Positions 24,761-33,126 of a stretch of DNA of 64,000 nt are shown here, piece by piece; positions within the stretch are counted from its first letter, which is position 1, and every line of letters begins with the position of its first letter. A program made the position numbers and the translations under genes. The notes beneath the pieces were generated by a model, which worked only from the letters and a program-made list of their open reading frames with translations, did not search any database and was not told the DNA's origin. The DNA lies in NCBI RefSeq assembly GCF_000445105.1, contig NZ_ATDP01000094.1, positions 55,731 to 119,730 on the forward strand, in the 5' to 3' direction. This stretch comes from Sphingobium lactosutens DS20 (GTDB taxonomy: Bacteria; Pseudomonadota; Alphaproteobacteria; Sphingomonadales; Sphingomonadaceae).

Positions 24761-24916
24761 GGTGGTCAGCTGCCCCCTATAACGCCTATTCTTTCAATTT
24801 CACAACATCGCCATCATCAGCAGTTCAGTTCGGCTGTGGAACAAAGATGCCGGCTTGGCCATTTGGGGGGCCATGCGCTCCTTTTGCGGGCGGATAAAGA
24901 CAAGGGAATAGAGATT

Positions 24917-25597
24917 ATGAGGATTTCTCATCGCATTCTGGGCGCGGCGGGTCTGGCCGCCATGCTGGCCACCACCGCCTGCACGACCGATCCCAACACG
25001 GGTCAGCGCTCAATTTCGAAGGCCGCGATCGGCGGCATTGGCGGCGCACTGGGCGGCTATCTGCTGGGCGATCTGGTCGGCGGCCGCAATGACCGCACGG
25101 AAAAGATTCTGGGCGCGGGCATCGGCGCCGTCGCGGGCGCGGGCATTGGCGCTTACATGGACGCGCAGGAGCGCAAGCTGCGCGAGGATACCGCCGGCAC
25201 CGGCGTCGACGTCATTCGCGATGGCGATAATCTGCTGCTGCGTATGCCCTCTGGCATCACCTTTGCCTATGACCGGGCCGACGTGCAGCCGCAGTTCCAG
25301 CCGACACTCAACGATGTCGCCAGCGTGCTCGCCCAATATCCCAAGACCTATATCGACGTGTACGGGCATACCGACAGCGACGGGTCGGACGCCTATAATC
25401 AGACCTTGTCGGAACGCCGTGCGCAGGCGGTCGCCAATTATCTGGTGAGCCGAGGCGTGCAGTCGGCGCGGATCGGCACGCGTGGCTTTGGCGAAACGCA
25501 GCCGATCGCGTCGAATGCGACGGAGGAAGGCAAGGCTGCCAATCGCCGGGTCGAAATCAAGATCGCGCCTGTCACCGAAGCCGACGTGCGCAACTGA
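24917..25597 (+). CDS. OmpA family lipoprotein with glycine-zipper domain
   Basis: A 226-residue envelope protein. The N-terminus is a lipoprotein signal with the acylated cysteine in ATTAC-TTD (Cys22). Residues about 36-80 form a glycine-zipper membrane segment (AIGGIGGALGGYLLGDLVGG, then GAGIGAVAGAGIGAYMD), and about 105-220 form an OmpA-type peptidoglycan-binding domain with YGHTDSDGSDAYNQTLSERRA, whose Asp and Arg bind diaminopimelate. The architecture matches the YiaD/OmpA-like lipoproteins that tether the outer membrane to the wall. It ends at a bidirectional hairpin shared with ggt. Confidence 0.9.
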   Translation: MRISHRILGAAGLAAMLATTACTTDPNTGQRSISKAAIGGIGGALGGYLLGDLVGGRNDRTEKILGAGIGAVAGAGIGAYMDAQERKLREDTAGTGVDVIRDGDNLLLRMPSGITFAYDRADVQPQFQPTLNDVASVLAQYPKTYIDVYGHTDSDGSDAYNQTLSERRAQAVANYLVSRGVQSARIGTRGFGETQPIASNATEEGKAANRRVEIKIAPVTEADVRN

Positions 25598-25615
25598 TCG
25601 ATCAGCCCTTACCTG

Positions 25616-25657
25616 AAAACAATTGCACCCGGTTCGCTTGCGGACCGGATGCAATTG
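25616..25657. terminator. bidirectional hairpin terminator between the OmpA-type gene and ggt
   Basis: A 17-position hairpin: CAATTGCA pairs with TGCAATTG, then one C-A mismatch, then CCGGTTCG with CGGACCGG (one G-U) around a CTTG loop (25620-25657). Four As at 25616-25619 become a T-run on the minus strand, so it works best for ggt, but it sits just past both stops. Confidence 0.75.
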
Positions 25658-25700
25658 TCTGGAGGGGTTGCCGGACAGGGCGCAGCGGCGCCTTATCCCG

Positions 25701-27413
25701 TCACTCCTGCAGGGATACGCCCGGGCTGCGCGGGTCCGCCGCGCCGACCCAGTGGCCGTCCGCCGTGCGCTCGGCCGCATTAGCCTTGAGGCCGAGCGGG
25801 CTGATCGTGACATGATGGCCCAGCTTTTCCAGCGGACCCTTCATCGCCTCCAGCGACGTGCCCTGTTCCAGCACCAGACCGTCCTTGTTGTAATAGATAA
25901 GCCCGTGCGCGATCGAATCCTGCGCTGACAGGCCCCAGTCGAAATGCGCGATCAGCGCTTTTGCCACCTGCATGATGATGGTCCGGCCGCCGGCCGCGCC
26001 CACGGTGAAGATGGGCACGCCCTTGTCGTCATAGACGATCGTCGGCGACATGGAGGATAAAGGGCGCTTGCCCGGCTCGACACGGTTGGCGACCAGCTTC
26101 CCGTCCTTTTCCGGCGCAAAGCTGAAATCGGTCAGTTCATTGTTCAGGATCACGCCATTGGCCACCAGCTGGCTGCCAAAGAAGCTTTCGATGGTGGAGG
26201 TCCAGCTGGCAACGTCGCCATTGCGATCGACCGCGACGAAATGGCTGGTGCCCACTTCAGGCTGCGGTCCGGCGGCGGTGCGCGGCTGCGCGCCGGGCGG
26301 GGTGCCCGGTTCATAGGTGCGCAGCGATCGGTCCAGCCGGATCATGGCGGACCGGCGCTTCAGATAAGCGGGGTCGATCATGCCGGCCACCGGTACCGAT
26401 ACGAAGTCGGGATCGCCCAGCCAGGTGTCGCGATCGGCATAGGCCAGTTGCATCGCTTCGCCGATCACATGCCAGCTGCGAGGATCGTCCTTGCCCCACT
26501 GGCCCAGCGGGAAGCGCTCGACCATGCCCAATATTTCCAGCACGGTGACGCCGCCGGCCGATGCCGGACCCATGCCGCATACGGTGTAGGCGCGATATTT
26601 GCCGCATACCGGCTTGCGCATCTTCGCCTTATATCCGGCAAGGTCCGCCGTCGTCATCGGCACCGGATTATTGGGCGCCTCCGTCACCGCCTGGGCGATC
26701 GCCTGCGCGTTTTCGCCAAGGTAGAAGGCATCCGGTCCCTCCGCCGCCACCTGTTTGTAGAGCGCGGCGAGCGGTGGGTTCTTGAGCAGGGTGCCGACCG
26801 GCGGCGGTGCGCCATCGACCCAGAAATAGGATTGGATTTCCGGAAAATCCTTCCAGATATCCTTCAGTCGGTCGAGCGCGGTCGCCGTCCGTTCGCCCAG
26901 TTCGAACCCGTCCTGCGCCAGCTTGATCGCCGGCTGGAACAGGTCGGCCCAGGGCAGCTTGCCCCATTTGCGGTGCGCGTCCCACGCCAGCCGCAAATTG
27001 CCCGGCACGCCCACCGAATAGCCGCCCGGCCACGCCTGAATGAAGGGCAGCGGCTTGCCATCGGGACCAAGGAAGCGGTCGGGCCGTGCGGCCGCCGGCG
27101 CCGTTTCGCGACCGTCGATTGATTCGAGCAAGCCCGTGTCGCCATCATGATGCATCAGGAATCCGCCACCGCCGATGCCGCTATTATGCGGTTCGACAAC
27201 GCCGAGCGTCAGCATCATGGCGATCGCCGCGTCGGTGGCGCTGCCACCCTGACGCAATATCTCCTGCCCGGCCTGGGCGGCACGCGGATCGGCGGCCGAC
27301 ACGGTGGCATTGAGGGCAATCGGCGTGCGGGCCAGCAGAGGCGCGGGCGCGGCGATGGCAAGAAGGGCGAGCGAGGCCAGTGCGGCCGGGAGGCGGAACG
27401 TCATGACCGGCAC
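25701..27413 (-). CDS. ggt: gamma-glutamyltransferase
   Basis: Ggt is a periplasmic Ntn hydrolase that cleaves glutathione and other gamma-glutamyl compounds. The 570-residue precursor has a signal peptide (about 1-29), a large-subunit region with GGSATDAAIAMMLTLGVVEPHNSGIGGGGF, and the autoproteolysis site EVGTSHFVAVD, where Thr389 becomes the N-terminal nucleophile of the small subunit. The later NNELTDFSF, RPLSSMSPTI and GAAGGRTI motifs are also in place. It converges on the OmpA-type gene, sharing a hairpin terminator. Confidence 0.94.
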   Translation of the reverse strand: MPVMTFRLPAALASLALLAIAAPAPLLARTPIALNATVSAADPRAAQAGQEILRQGGSATDAAIAMMLTLGVVEPHNSGIGGGGFLMHHDGDTGLLESIDGRETAPAAARPDRFLGPDGKPLPFIQAWPGGYSVGVPGNLRLAWDAHRKWGKLPWADLFQPAIKLAQDGFELGERTATALDRLKDIWKDFPEIQSYFWVDGAPPPVGTLLKNPPLAALYKQVAAEGPDAFYLGENAQAIAQAVTEAPNNPVPMTTADLAGYKAKMRKPVCGKYRAYTVCGMGPASAGGVTVLEILGMVERFPLGQWGKDDPRSWHVIGEAMQLAYADRDTWLGDPDFVSVPVAGMIDPAYLKRRSAMIRLDRSLRTYEPGTPPGAQPRTAAGPQPEVGTSHFVAVDRNGDVASWTSTIESFFGSQLVANGVILNNELTDFSFAPEKDGKLVANRVEPGKRPLSSMSPTIVYDDKGVPIFTVGAAGGRTIIMQVAKALIAHFDWGLSAQDSIAHGLIYYNKDGLVLEQGTSLEAMKGPLEKLGHHVTISPLGLKANAAERTADGHWVGAADPRSPGVSLQE

Positions 27414-27476
27414 CCTAGGCGCTCTGCGACATGCCGCAACCTTTTCGATAGCATCGTCATGGCTTTCCTGAACGGA

Positions 27477-28529
27477 TCAGGCGTCGCTTCCCACCAGTTC
27501 GGCGATGGTGCGCACCCCGTCGCGCGTCATCAGTGCCTTCAGTCCGCTATTGATGCGCCGCGCCAGCCAGGGGCCTTCATAGACCAGTGCGCTGTAGACC
27601 TGCACCAGCGATGCGCCGGCACGGATCCGGTCATAGGCGTGCTGCGCGGTGGCGATGCCGCCTACCCCGATCAGGGGCAGGCGTGTGCCCAGAAGCCGCC
27701 GGAAATCGCGCAGGCGGGCCAGTGAAAGGTCGGTCAGTGGCGCGCCGGACAGACCGCCGGTTTCGGCCGCGTGAACGGACCGCAGCGCCGGCCGGCTGAC
27801 GGTAGTGTTGGACACGATGAGCGCATCTATCGCGTGGTCGATGCAGGCAGCTGCAATGTCCTCCATGTCCGCCGGCGTCAGATCGGGTGCCACTTTCAGG
27901 AAAATGGGCGTCGGGTCCGCGCCGCGCGCCGCCATCACCGCCCCCAGCAGATCATCGAGCGCCGCGCGATCCTGAAGCGCCCGCAATCCGGGCGTGTTGG
28001 GGGACGAGATGTTGACCGTCAGATAATCGGCCAGCGGCGCCATGCAGGTGACTCCGGTGACATAATCGGCGATGCCCCGGCCCGCTGCCGTCGCATCCTT
28101 GTTCGCGCCGATATTGATGCCGATCACCGGCCCTTCGCCCTTGGGCCGGCGATAGCGCGCAATCCGGTCGGCCGCTGCGCCCTGACCACCATTGTTGAAG
28201 CCGAAGCGGTTGATGACGGCCTTGTCGTCGACCAGGCGAAACAGACGGGGCTGGGGATTGCCGGGCTGCGCCAGCGGCGTCACCGTGCCGAGTTCGGCAA
28301 AGCCAAATCCCAGGCCGTGCATCTTGTGCGCCACCCGCCCGTCCTTGTCATAGCCCGCGGCAAGGCCAACGGGGTTGGGAAAGCGCAGGCCCGCCACATG
28401 GCTTTCCAGCATCGGGTCAGTGGGCAATGGCTGCGCCGTCGGCATCATGCGCAGGGCGACGATCGACAGATTATGCGCGCGTTCAGGGTCCAGCGCGAAG
28501 AGCAGGGGGCGGATCAGGCGATAGGACAT
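27477..28529 (-). CDS. pyrD: quinone-dependent dihydroorotate dehydrogenase (class 2)
   Basis: PyrD oxidises dihydroorotate to orotate in pyrimidine synthesis, passing electrons to membrane quinone. The 350-residue protein has the class 2 N-terminal membrane-association helix (LIRPLLFALDPERAHNLSI), PNPVGLAAGYDKDGR, GFGFAELGTVTPLAQPGNPQPR, the catalytic-serine loop NISSPNTPGLRALQ and the FMN phosphate site GVGGIATAQHAYDRIRAGASLVQVYSALVY. No neighbour shares its pathway. The 345 bp beyond its start hold an orphan terminator. Confidence 0.95.
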   Translation of the reverse strand: MSYRLIRPLLFALDPERAHNLSIVALRMMPTAQPLPTDPMLESHVAGLRFPNPVGLAAGYDKDGRVAHKMHGLGFGFAELGTVTPLAQPGNPQPRLFRLVDDKAVINRFGFNNGGQGAAADRIARYRRPKGEGPVIGINIGANKDATAAGRGIADYVTGVTCMAPLADYLTVNISSPNTPGLRALQDRAALDDLLGAVMAARGADPTPIFLKVAPDLTPADMEDIAAACIDHAIDALIVSNTTVSRPALRSVHAAETGGLSGAPLTDLSLARLRDFRRLLGTRLPLIGVGGIATAQHAYDRIRAGASLVQVYSALVYEGPWLARRINSGLKALMTRDGVRTIAELVGSDA

Positions 28530-28608
28530 GGCCGCGCTATGCCAGCGCCGTTCATCGCCGTCGAGTCAGGGTGGCATGAGTGCAACACGCTCGCGTTTGC
28601 GTTACTTA

Positions 28609-28692
28609 ATGACAGCAAACGTCATCAATGAGACCGTTTCGGACGAAGAAATGTCCGTTCTGTCCAATAAACTTTCAACGATTCGGGCGTAA
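28609..28692 (+). CDS. possible small ORF upstream of an orphan terminator
   Basis: A 27-codon frame, MTANVINETVSDEEMSVLSN then KLSTIRA, starts at ATG 28609 and ends 54 bp before the terminator at 28747. Its composition (acidic, few arginines) is unlike the arginine-rich shadow frames of this GC-rich genome. Against it, no ribosome-binding site is visible and I recognise no homologue. It is listed because the terminator implies a plus-strand transcript here. The rest of the 28530-28874 gap contains nothing else I can name. Confidence 0.22.
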   Translation: MTANVINETVSDEEMSVLSNKLSTIRA

Positions 28693-28746
28693 AGCGCTCC
28701 TGCGACCCGAAGGCTCCTAGGCCCTATGGCCAACGAGACCTTTTCC

Positions 28747-28781
28747 TGACCCGGCGATGAAAATTGCCGGGTCATTTTTTT
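28747..28781 (+). terminator. orphan intrinsic terminator
   Basis: TGACCCGGC (28747-28755) pairs with GCCGGGTCA (28766-28774) and is followed by seven Ts. No recognised plus-strand gene lies upstream (pyrD is on the minus strand), so it most likely ends an unannotated short RNA or small-ORF transcript from 28.6 kb. Confidence 0.82.
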
Positions 28782-28874
28782 GCCCTTCCATCGTCCCCGG
28801 GGCGGTTGGCCATTGGACTTCATGGCTCTTGCGTATTGTGACGCCACGCGCATAGTGAGCGCCGGGGTGAAAAT

Positions 28875-29819
28875 ATGGGGTCGCATCAGGCATCTAAGCC
28901 GGTGGGCGCAGTCGCGCTGCCGGATGAACGGGGACCGCTATCCTACGCGGTGGCTGCGGCGCAGGGACCGGTGCGGCTGCATTATATGCCGCCGCCCGAA
29001 CATCTGCGGCTCTATTTCGGGTCCATCTATCATTTCAGCGTGACCGCCGATTCCTATGCCGACGCCACGCGCGCCGATGTGCCGCAATTGCGCTTCATGC
29101 TGACGGGCAGCGGCCATTATCAGTTTCAGGACGGCGTGAAGGTGGTGACGCCGCCCGTCTGCCTGCTCGGGCCGACGATGGGGGCGACGCGATTCGTGCT
29201 CGACGGCCCGGCGCGTGTGCTTGGCATTTCCCTGCTGCCGGCCGGCTGGATATCCTTGTGCGGCAGGGACGCCAGCGATCTGGCCGACCGGCTGCTCGAT
29301 TTCACCGACGCCCGCGACGGCGCTTTTGCCGCGATGCTGGATCGCCTGCGCGCCATGGAGGAAGGGGAGGGTGAGGCCATGGCGGATCTGGTGTGGACGC
29401 AACTTGGGCGGGTTGTGCAGCCGTTGCGCAAGGCCAGCTGGGAATTGCTCGCCGCCGTCGATGCCTGGCTGGTCGGCGAAGGATCGCCGCGCATCGAAGC
29501 GCTGGCGGAAGCGACCGGCCTGTCGCAGCGCCAGCTCGCGCGACTTACCAACCGCTATTATGGCGCGCCGCCCAAATTGCTGGCGCGCAAATATCGGGCG
29601 CTGCGCTGCTCCGCTCGGATCGCGCTGGACGGCGAAAGCTGGCAGCAATTATGCGAGGAGGCAGGCTTTTACGACCAGTCGCATTTTATTCGCGAAATCA
29701 AGCACTTCATCGGCCTGACACCCCATCAGTTGCAGACCGAGCCATCGGCGGTCGCGCAGCTGACATTGCTGCGCCGATCCCTGGGCAGCGACGTCGCGGT
29801 TCTCAACCGCCTGTCATAA
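28875..29819 (+). CDS. AraC family transcriptional regulator
   Basis: A 314-residue protein with a poorly conserved N-terminal sensing region (residues 1-200) and a C-terminal AraC DNA-binding domain (about 205-290): RIEALAEATGLSQRQLARLTNRYYGAPPKLLARKYRAL as the first helix-turn-helix and the closing GFYDQSHFIREIKHFIGLTPHQL typical of the second. The N-terminal part (YFGSIYHFSVTADSYADATRADVPQLRFMLTG) resembles the DUF6597-like sensor of alphaproteobacterial AraC proteins. The ligand is unknown. It precedes the Rrf2-suf operon in the same direction but is separated from it by an operator-like repeat. Confidence 0.87.
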   Translation: MGSHQASKPVGAVALPDERGPLSYAVAAAQGPVRLHYMPPPEHLRLYFGSIYHFSVTADSYADATRADVPQLRFMLTGSGHYQFQDGVKVVTPPVCLLGPTMGATRFVLDGPARVLGISLLPAGWISLCGRDASDLADRLLDFTDARDGAFAAMLDRLRAMEEGEGEAMADLVWTQLGRVVQPLRKASWELLAAVDAWLVGEGSPRIEALAEATGLSQRQLARLTNRYYGAPPKLLARKYRALRCSARIALDGESWQQLCEEAGFYDQSHFIREIKHFIGLTPHQLQTEPSAVAQLTLLRRSLGSDVAVLNRLS

Positions 29820-29858
29820 AAAACCCTTGATTCCCGCCGCGCGCGGGACCACATGCGC

Positions 29859-29881
29859 AATCGGATGGATTCGATCCGATT
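29859..29881 (+). promoter_or_regulatory. inverted repeat upstream of the Rrf2-suf operon
   Basis: AATCGGAT and ATCCGATT are perfect 8-bp inverted arms separated by 7 nt, ending 15 bp before the Rrf2 gene start. Rrf2-type regulators usually control their own suf operon from such a site, so this is a candidate autoregulatory operator. No typical IscR type 1 box is seen. Confidence 0.5.
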
Positions 29882-29896
29882 TGAGAATGGTTCGCA

Positions 29897-30307
29897 ATGC
29901 GCTTGTCGAGTTTCGCTGATTATGCCGTGGTGCTGATGAGTGCGGCTGCGCGCCATTGCGGCGCCGCGCGAATGAACGCGACGACCCTGGCCGCCGAAAC
30001 CGGTATTCCGCTGCCCACCGCGCAAAAGCTGGTGAGCCGGTTGTCGGGGGCGGGGCTGCTCGAATCGAGTCGGGGCACGGGCGGCGGGGTCCGCCTGTCT
30101 CGTCCGCCCGCCGCGATCACGCTGGCGGATGTGGTGGAAGCGGTCGAAGGGCCGATCGCCATGACCGCCTGCGCTGAAATGGGCGCGCATGACTGCAATC
30201 TGGAACGGGATTGCCGCATCCGCCCGCACATGAATGTCGCGAACAATGCGATCCGCCAGGCGCTGGCCGGAGTGACGATCGCGAGTTTGACGAGAGAGAT
30301 GGCATGA
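29897..30307 (+). CDS. Rrf2 family Fe-S cluster assembly regulator
   Basis: A 136-residue winged-helix regulator of the Rrf2/IscR group. The N-terminal [18 protein letters not shown] and the recognition helix [32 protein letters not shown] are typical. Three cysteines, in [19 protein letters not shown], are spaced C-x7-C-x5-C and probably bind a [2Fe-2S] cluster that senses iron-sulfur status. Its stop overlaps sufB by four bases, which makes it the first gene of the suf operon and an expected autorepressor. Confidence 0.9.
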   Translation: MRLSSFADYAVVLMSAAARHCGAARMNATTLAAETGIPLPTAQKLVSRLSGAGLLESSRGTGGGVRLSRPPAAITLADVVEAVEGPIAMTACAEMGAHDCNLERDCRIRPHMNVANNAIRQALAGVTIASLTREMA

Positions 30308-31788
30308 CCGACGACGTGACGACCATACGCAATCAGGAAGCACTGGAGGCCGCCGAGCGCGCGTCCACCTATGAGCATGGCTGGTCGTCCGCGATCGAGC
30401 AGGATTTCGCGCCCAAGGGGCTGAACGAGGATACGGTCCGCTTCATTTCCGCTAAGAAGAAGGAGCCGCAATGGCTGCTCGACTGGCGGCTCAAGGCCTT
30501 TGCCCAATGGCAGACGATGGAATCGCCGGATTGGGCCAAGCTCAACGTCCCGCCGATCGATTATCAGGACGCCTATTATTATGCCGAGCCCAAGAAGAAG
30601 GCGGAGCTGAACAGCCTGGATGAGGTCGATCCCGAAATCCTCGCCACCTACCAGAAACTGGGCATCCCGATCGCGGAGCAGGAAATGCTCGCCGGGGTGA
30701 AGGGCAGCCGCAAGGTCGCCGTGGATGCGGTGTTCGATAGTGTCTCGGTCGCCACCACCTTCCGCAAGGAACTGGAGGAGGCGGGCGTCATCTTCCGCTC
30801 GATCAGTGAGGCGGTGCGCGAATTTCCTGACCTTGTGAAGAAATGGCTGGGGAAGGTCGTGCCGATGCACGACAACTATTTTGCCACCTTGAACTGCGCG
30901 GTCTTTTCCGACGGCACCTTTGTCTATATTCCCAAGGGCGTGCGGTGCCCGATGGAACTCAGCACCTATTTCCGCATCAATGCCGAGAATACCGGCCAGT
31001 TCGAACGCACGCTGATCGTCGCGGACGAAGGGAGCTATGTCTCCTATCTCGAAGGCTGCACCGCGCCGATGCGCGACGAGAATCAGCTGCATGCGGCCGT
31101 GGTCGAACTGGTCGCGCTGGACGATGCCGAGATCAAGTACAGCACCGTCCAGAACTGGTATCCCGGCGACGAGAATGGTAAGGGCGGCATCTATAATTTC
31201 GTGACCAAGCGGGCGCTCTGCCAGGGCCGCAACAGCAAGGTCAGCTGGACGCAGGTCGAAACCGGCTCCGCCATCACCTGGAAATATCCGTCCTGCGTGC
31301 TGAATGGCGAAAACAGCGTCGGCGAATTCTATTCGGTCGCGCTGACGAACAACAGGCAACAGGCCGATACCGGGACGAAGATGATCCACAATGGCAAGGG
31401 GACGCGATCGACCATCGTGTCCAAGGGGATCAGCGCGGGCCGCAGCAACAACACCTATCGCGGGCTGGTGCGGGTGGCGCCGGGCGCGGAAGGGGTGCGC
31501 AACTTCACCCAGTGCGACAGCCTTTTGCTGGGCGATCAGTGCGGCGCGCATACCGTGCCCTATATCGAGGTGCGGAACCCCAGCGCGCAGATCGAGCATG
31601 AGGCGACGACGAGCAAGATCAGCGACGACCAGCTTTTCTACGCGATGCAGCGCGGGCTGGACACGGAAAGCGCGGTGTCGCTGATCGTCAACGGCTTCGC
31701 CAAGGAGGTGCTGCAACAGCTGCCGATGGAGTTCGCGGTCGAGGCGCAGAAGCTGCTCGGCATTTCGCTGGAGGGCAGCGTGGGCTAA
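30304..31788 (+). CDS. sufB: Fe-S cluster assembly protein SufB
   Basis: SufB is the scaffold subunit of the SufBCD complex, where a new cluster is built with sulfur from SufS. The 494-residue protein has the family's [67 protein letters not shown] and the C-terminal block with the conserved cysteine and histidine residues of [17 protein letters not shown] and [23 protein letters not shown]. The start at 30304 is set by the ATGA overlap with the regulator. Confidence 0.96.
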   Translation: MTDDVTTIRNQEALEAAERASTYEHGWSSAIEQDFAPKGLNEDTVRFISAKKKEPQWLLDWRLKAFAQWQTMESPDWAKLNVPPIDYQDAYYYAEPKKKAELNSLDEVDPEILATYQKLGIPIAEQEMLAGVKGSRKVAVDAVFDSVSVATTFRKELEEAGVIFRSISEAVREFPDLVKKWLGKVVPMHDNYFATLNCAVFSDGTFVYIPKGVRCPMELSTYFRINAENTGQFERTLIVADEGSYVSYLEGCTAPMRDENQLHAAVVELVALDDAEIKYSTVQNWYPGDENGKGGIYNFVTKRALCQGRNSKVSWTQVETGSAITWKYPSCVLNGENSVGEFYSVALTNNRQQADTGTKMIHNGKGTRSTIVSKGISAGRSNNTYRGLVRVAPGAEGVRNFTQCDSLLLGDQCGAHTVPYIEVRNPSAQIEHEATTSKISDDQLFYAMQRGLDTESAVSLIVNGFAKEVLQQLPMEFAVEAQKLLGISLEGSVG

Positions 31789-31808
31789 ATTTGTCCTGCC
31801 CCTTCACG

Positions 31809-31889
31809 TCACGCCGGACTTGACCCGGCATCCCGCTTTCCTTGAGCGTGGCGTGAAGACAGCTGGACCCCGGATCAAGTCCGGGGTGA
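31809..31889. repeat. inverted pair of REP-like palindromic units inside the suf operon
   Basis: Unit 1 (31809-31832) and the reverse complement of unit 2 (31866-31889) match at most positions (TCACGCCGGACTTGACCC versus TCACCCCGGACTTGATCC). Each is itself a short palindrome, and they are placed head to head around a 33-bp spacer. This is the layout of a BIME. It occupies most of the sufB to next-gene gap (31789-31919). Confidence 0.75.
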
Positions 31890-31919
31890 CTACAAAACAA
31901 AGATTTGAAGGATTAAGTT

Positions 31920-32375
31920 TTGAGCGACGAAGACGATATCCAGGATGCCCTCGCCGATTTCGCGGAGGATGTGGGCAATGGCCAGTCATGGACGGCCGCC
32001 ATCCGCATCCTGACCGAGGATTATGAGCTGGAGGAGGGCGAGCTGGAAGCGCGCGCGCGCAAGGATTTTGGCGATCTTGACGCCTATCAGGCCGAATGCC
32101 GCGCTGCGCTGGAAAAGGGCGACGCGGCATTCACGGAGCGGCTCAAGACCGACAAGGCGTTCCACAAGGCCAAAGCCCCCAACCTCGCCCGCATGGAGCC
32201 CGTGACCGAATTCGTGACCGGCGTCCTGGAAAAGGGCGCGCCGGAGCCGGGTGCGGACTGGTGGCCCTATATGCCTATCAAGCGTCATATCGACACGCTG
32301 TTCCCCGCGCCGGGTGACGTGCGCGACATGGCCTTCTGGACCGCGCGGACGCTCCAACGCGCGCACAAGGGATAA
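31920..32375 (+). CDS. conserved hypothetical protein inserted in the suf operon
   Basis: A 151-residue soluble acidic protein between sufB and sufC. It starts at a TTG with GAAGGAT about nine nt upstream; no in-frame ATG is usable. The sequence begins MSDEDDIQDALADFAEDVGNG and later has DWWPYMPIKRHIDTLFPAPGDVRDMAFWTARTLQRAHKG. It is mostly predicted helix, without cysteines, so it does not hold a cluster itself. I do not recognise a named domain. sufC begins five bases after its stop, so it is part of the operon and presumably acts in cluster assembly or its control. Confidence 0.75.
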   Translation: MSDEDDIQDALADFAEDVGNGQSWTAAIRILTEDYELEEGELEARARKDFGDLDAYQAECRAALEKGDAAFTERLKTDKAFHKAKAPNLARMEPVTEFVTGVLEKGAPEPGADWWPYMPIKRHIDTLFPAPGDVRDMAFWTARTLQRAHKG

Positions 32376-32379
32376 CCCA

Positions 32380-33126
32380 ATGCTGACGATCAACGACCTC
32401 ACCAATGAAATCGACGGCAAGCCGATCCTCAAGGGCCTGTCGCTCTCCATCAAGGCGGGGGAAATCCACGCGATCATGGGGCCGAACGGCGCTGGCAAGT
32501 CGACGCTGGCCTATACGCTGGGCGGTCGTCCGGGCTATGAGGTGACGGGCGGCGAGGCCGCCTTTGACGGTGTGAACTTGTTCAGCTTGGACCCGCATGA
32601 GCGCGCGGCCGCCGGGCTGTTCCTGGGGTTTCAATATCCGGTCGAAATTCCCGGCGTGTCGAACCTGCAATTTCTGCGCGAGAGCCTCAACAGCCAGAAG
32701 CGCGCACGCGGCGAAGCGGAGCTGAATGGCGGCGAGTTCATTCGCCTGGCCAAGGATAAGGCGGCGCTGCTTGGCCTCGACATGGAAATGCTGAAGCGTC
32801 CGGTGAATGTCGGCTTTTCCGGTGGTGAGAAGAAGCGCGCCGAAATGGTGCAGATGGGCATTCTCGACCCCAAGCTGGCTATCCTCGATGAAACCGATTC
32901 CGGGCTCGACATCGACGCGCTCAAGATCGTGGGCGCAGGCATTAACGCGATCATGCGCAAGCCCGACAAGGCGGTGCTGCTCATCACCCATTATCAGCGG
33001 CTGCTCGATTATGTGAAGCCGGACTATGTGCATGTCCTGGCCGGCGGCCGGATCGTCAAGTCAGGCGGCCCGGAACTGGCGCTGGAGCTGGAGCGCGAAG
33101 GCTATGCGGAGGTCGTGGCCGCGTGA
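32380..33126 (+). CDS. sufC: Fe-S cluster assembly ATPase SufC
   Basis: SufC is the ABC-type ATPase of SufBCD. The 248-residue protein has Walker A GPNGAGKST at 34-42, the Q-loop LFLGFQYPVEIPGVSN, the signature NVGFSGGEKKRAEMVQM, Walker B LAILDETDSGLDIDAL and the H-loop ITHYQRLLDYV. The DSGLD D-loop and the YPVEIPG segment are specific for SufC. The start at 32380 follows AAGGG by eight nt; sufD overlaps its stop (GTGA). Confidence 0.96.
   Translation: MLTINDLTNEIDGKPILKGLSLSIKAGEIHAIMGPNGAGKSTLAYTLGGRPGYEVTGGEAAFDGVNLFSLDPHERAAAGLFLGFQYPVEIPGVSNLQFLRESLNSQKRARGEAELNGGEFIRLAKDKAALLGLDMEMLKRPVNVGFSGGEKKRAEMVQMGILDPKLAILDETDSGLDIDALKIVGAGINAIMRKPDKAVLLITHYQRLLDYVKPDYVHVLAGGRIVKSGGPELALELEREGYAEVVAA

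Noticed and set aside
29920..31716. Long open frame on the minus strand antisense to sufB
   Set aside because: A shadow of the highly biased sufB codons; no domain and no ribosome site.
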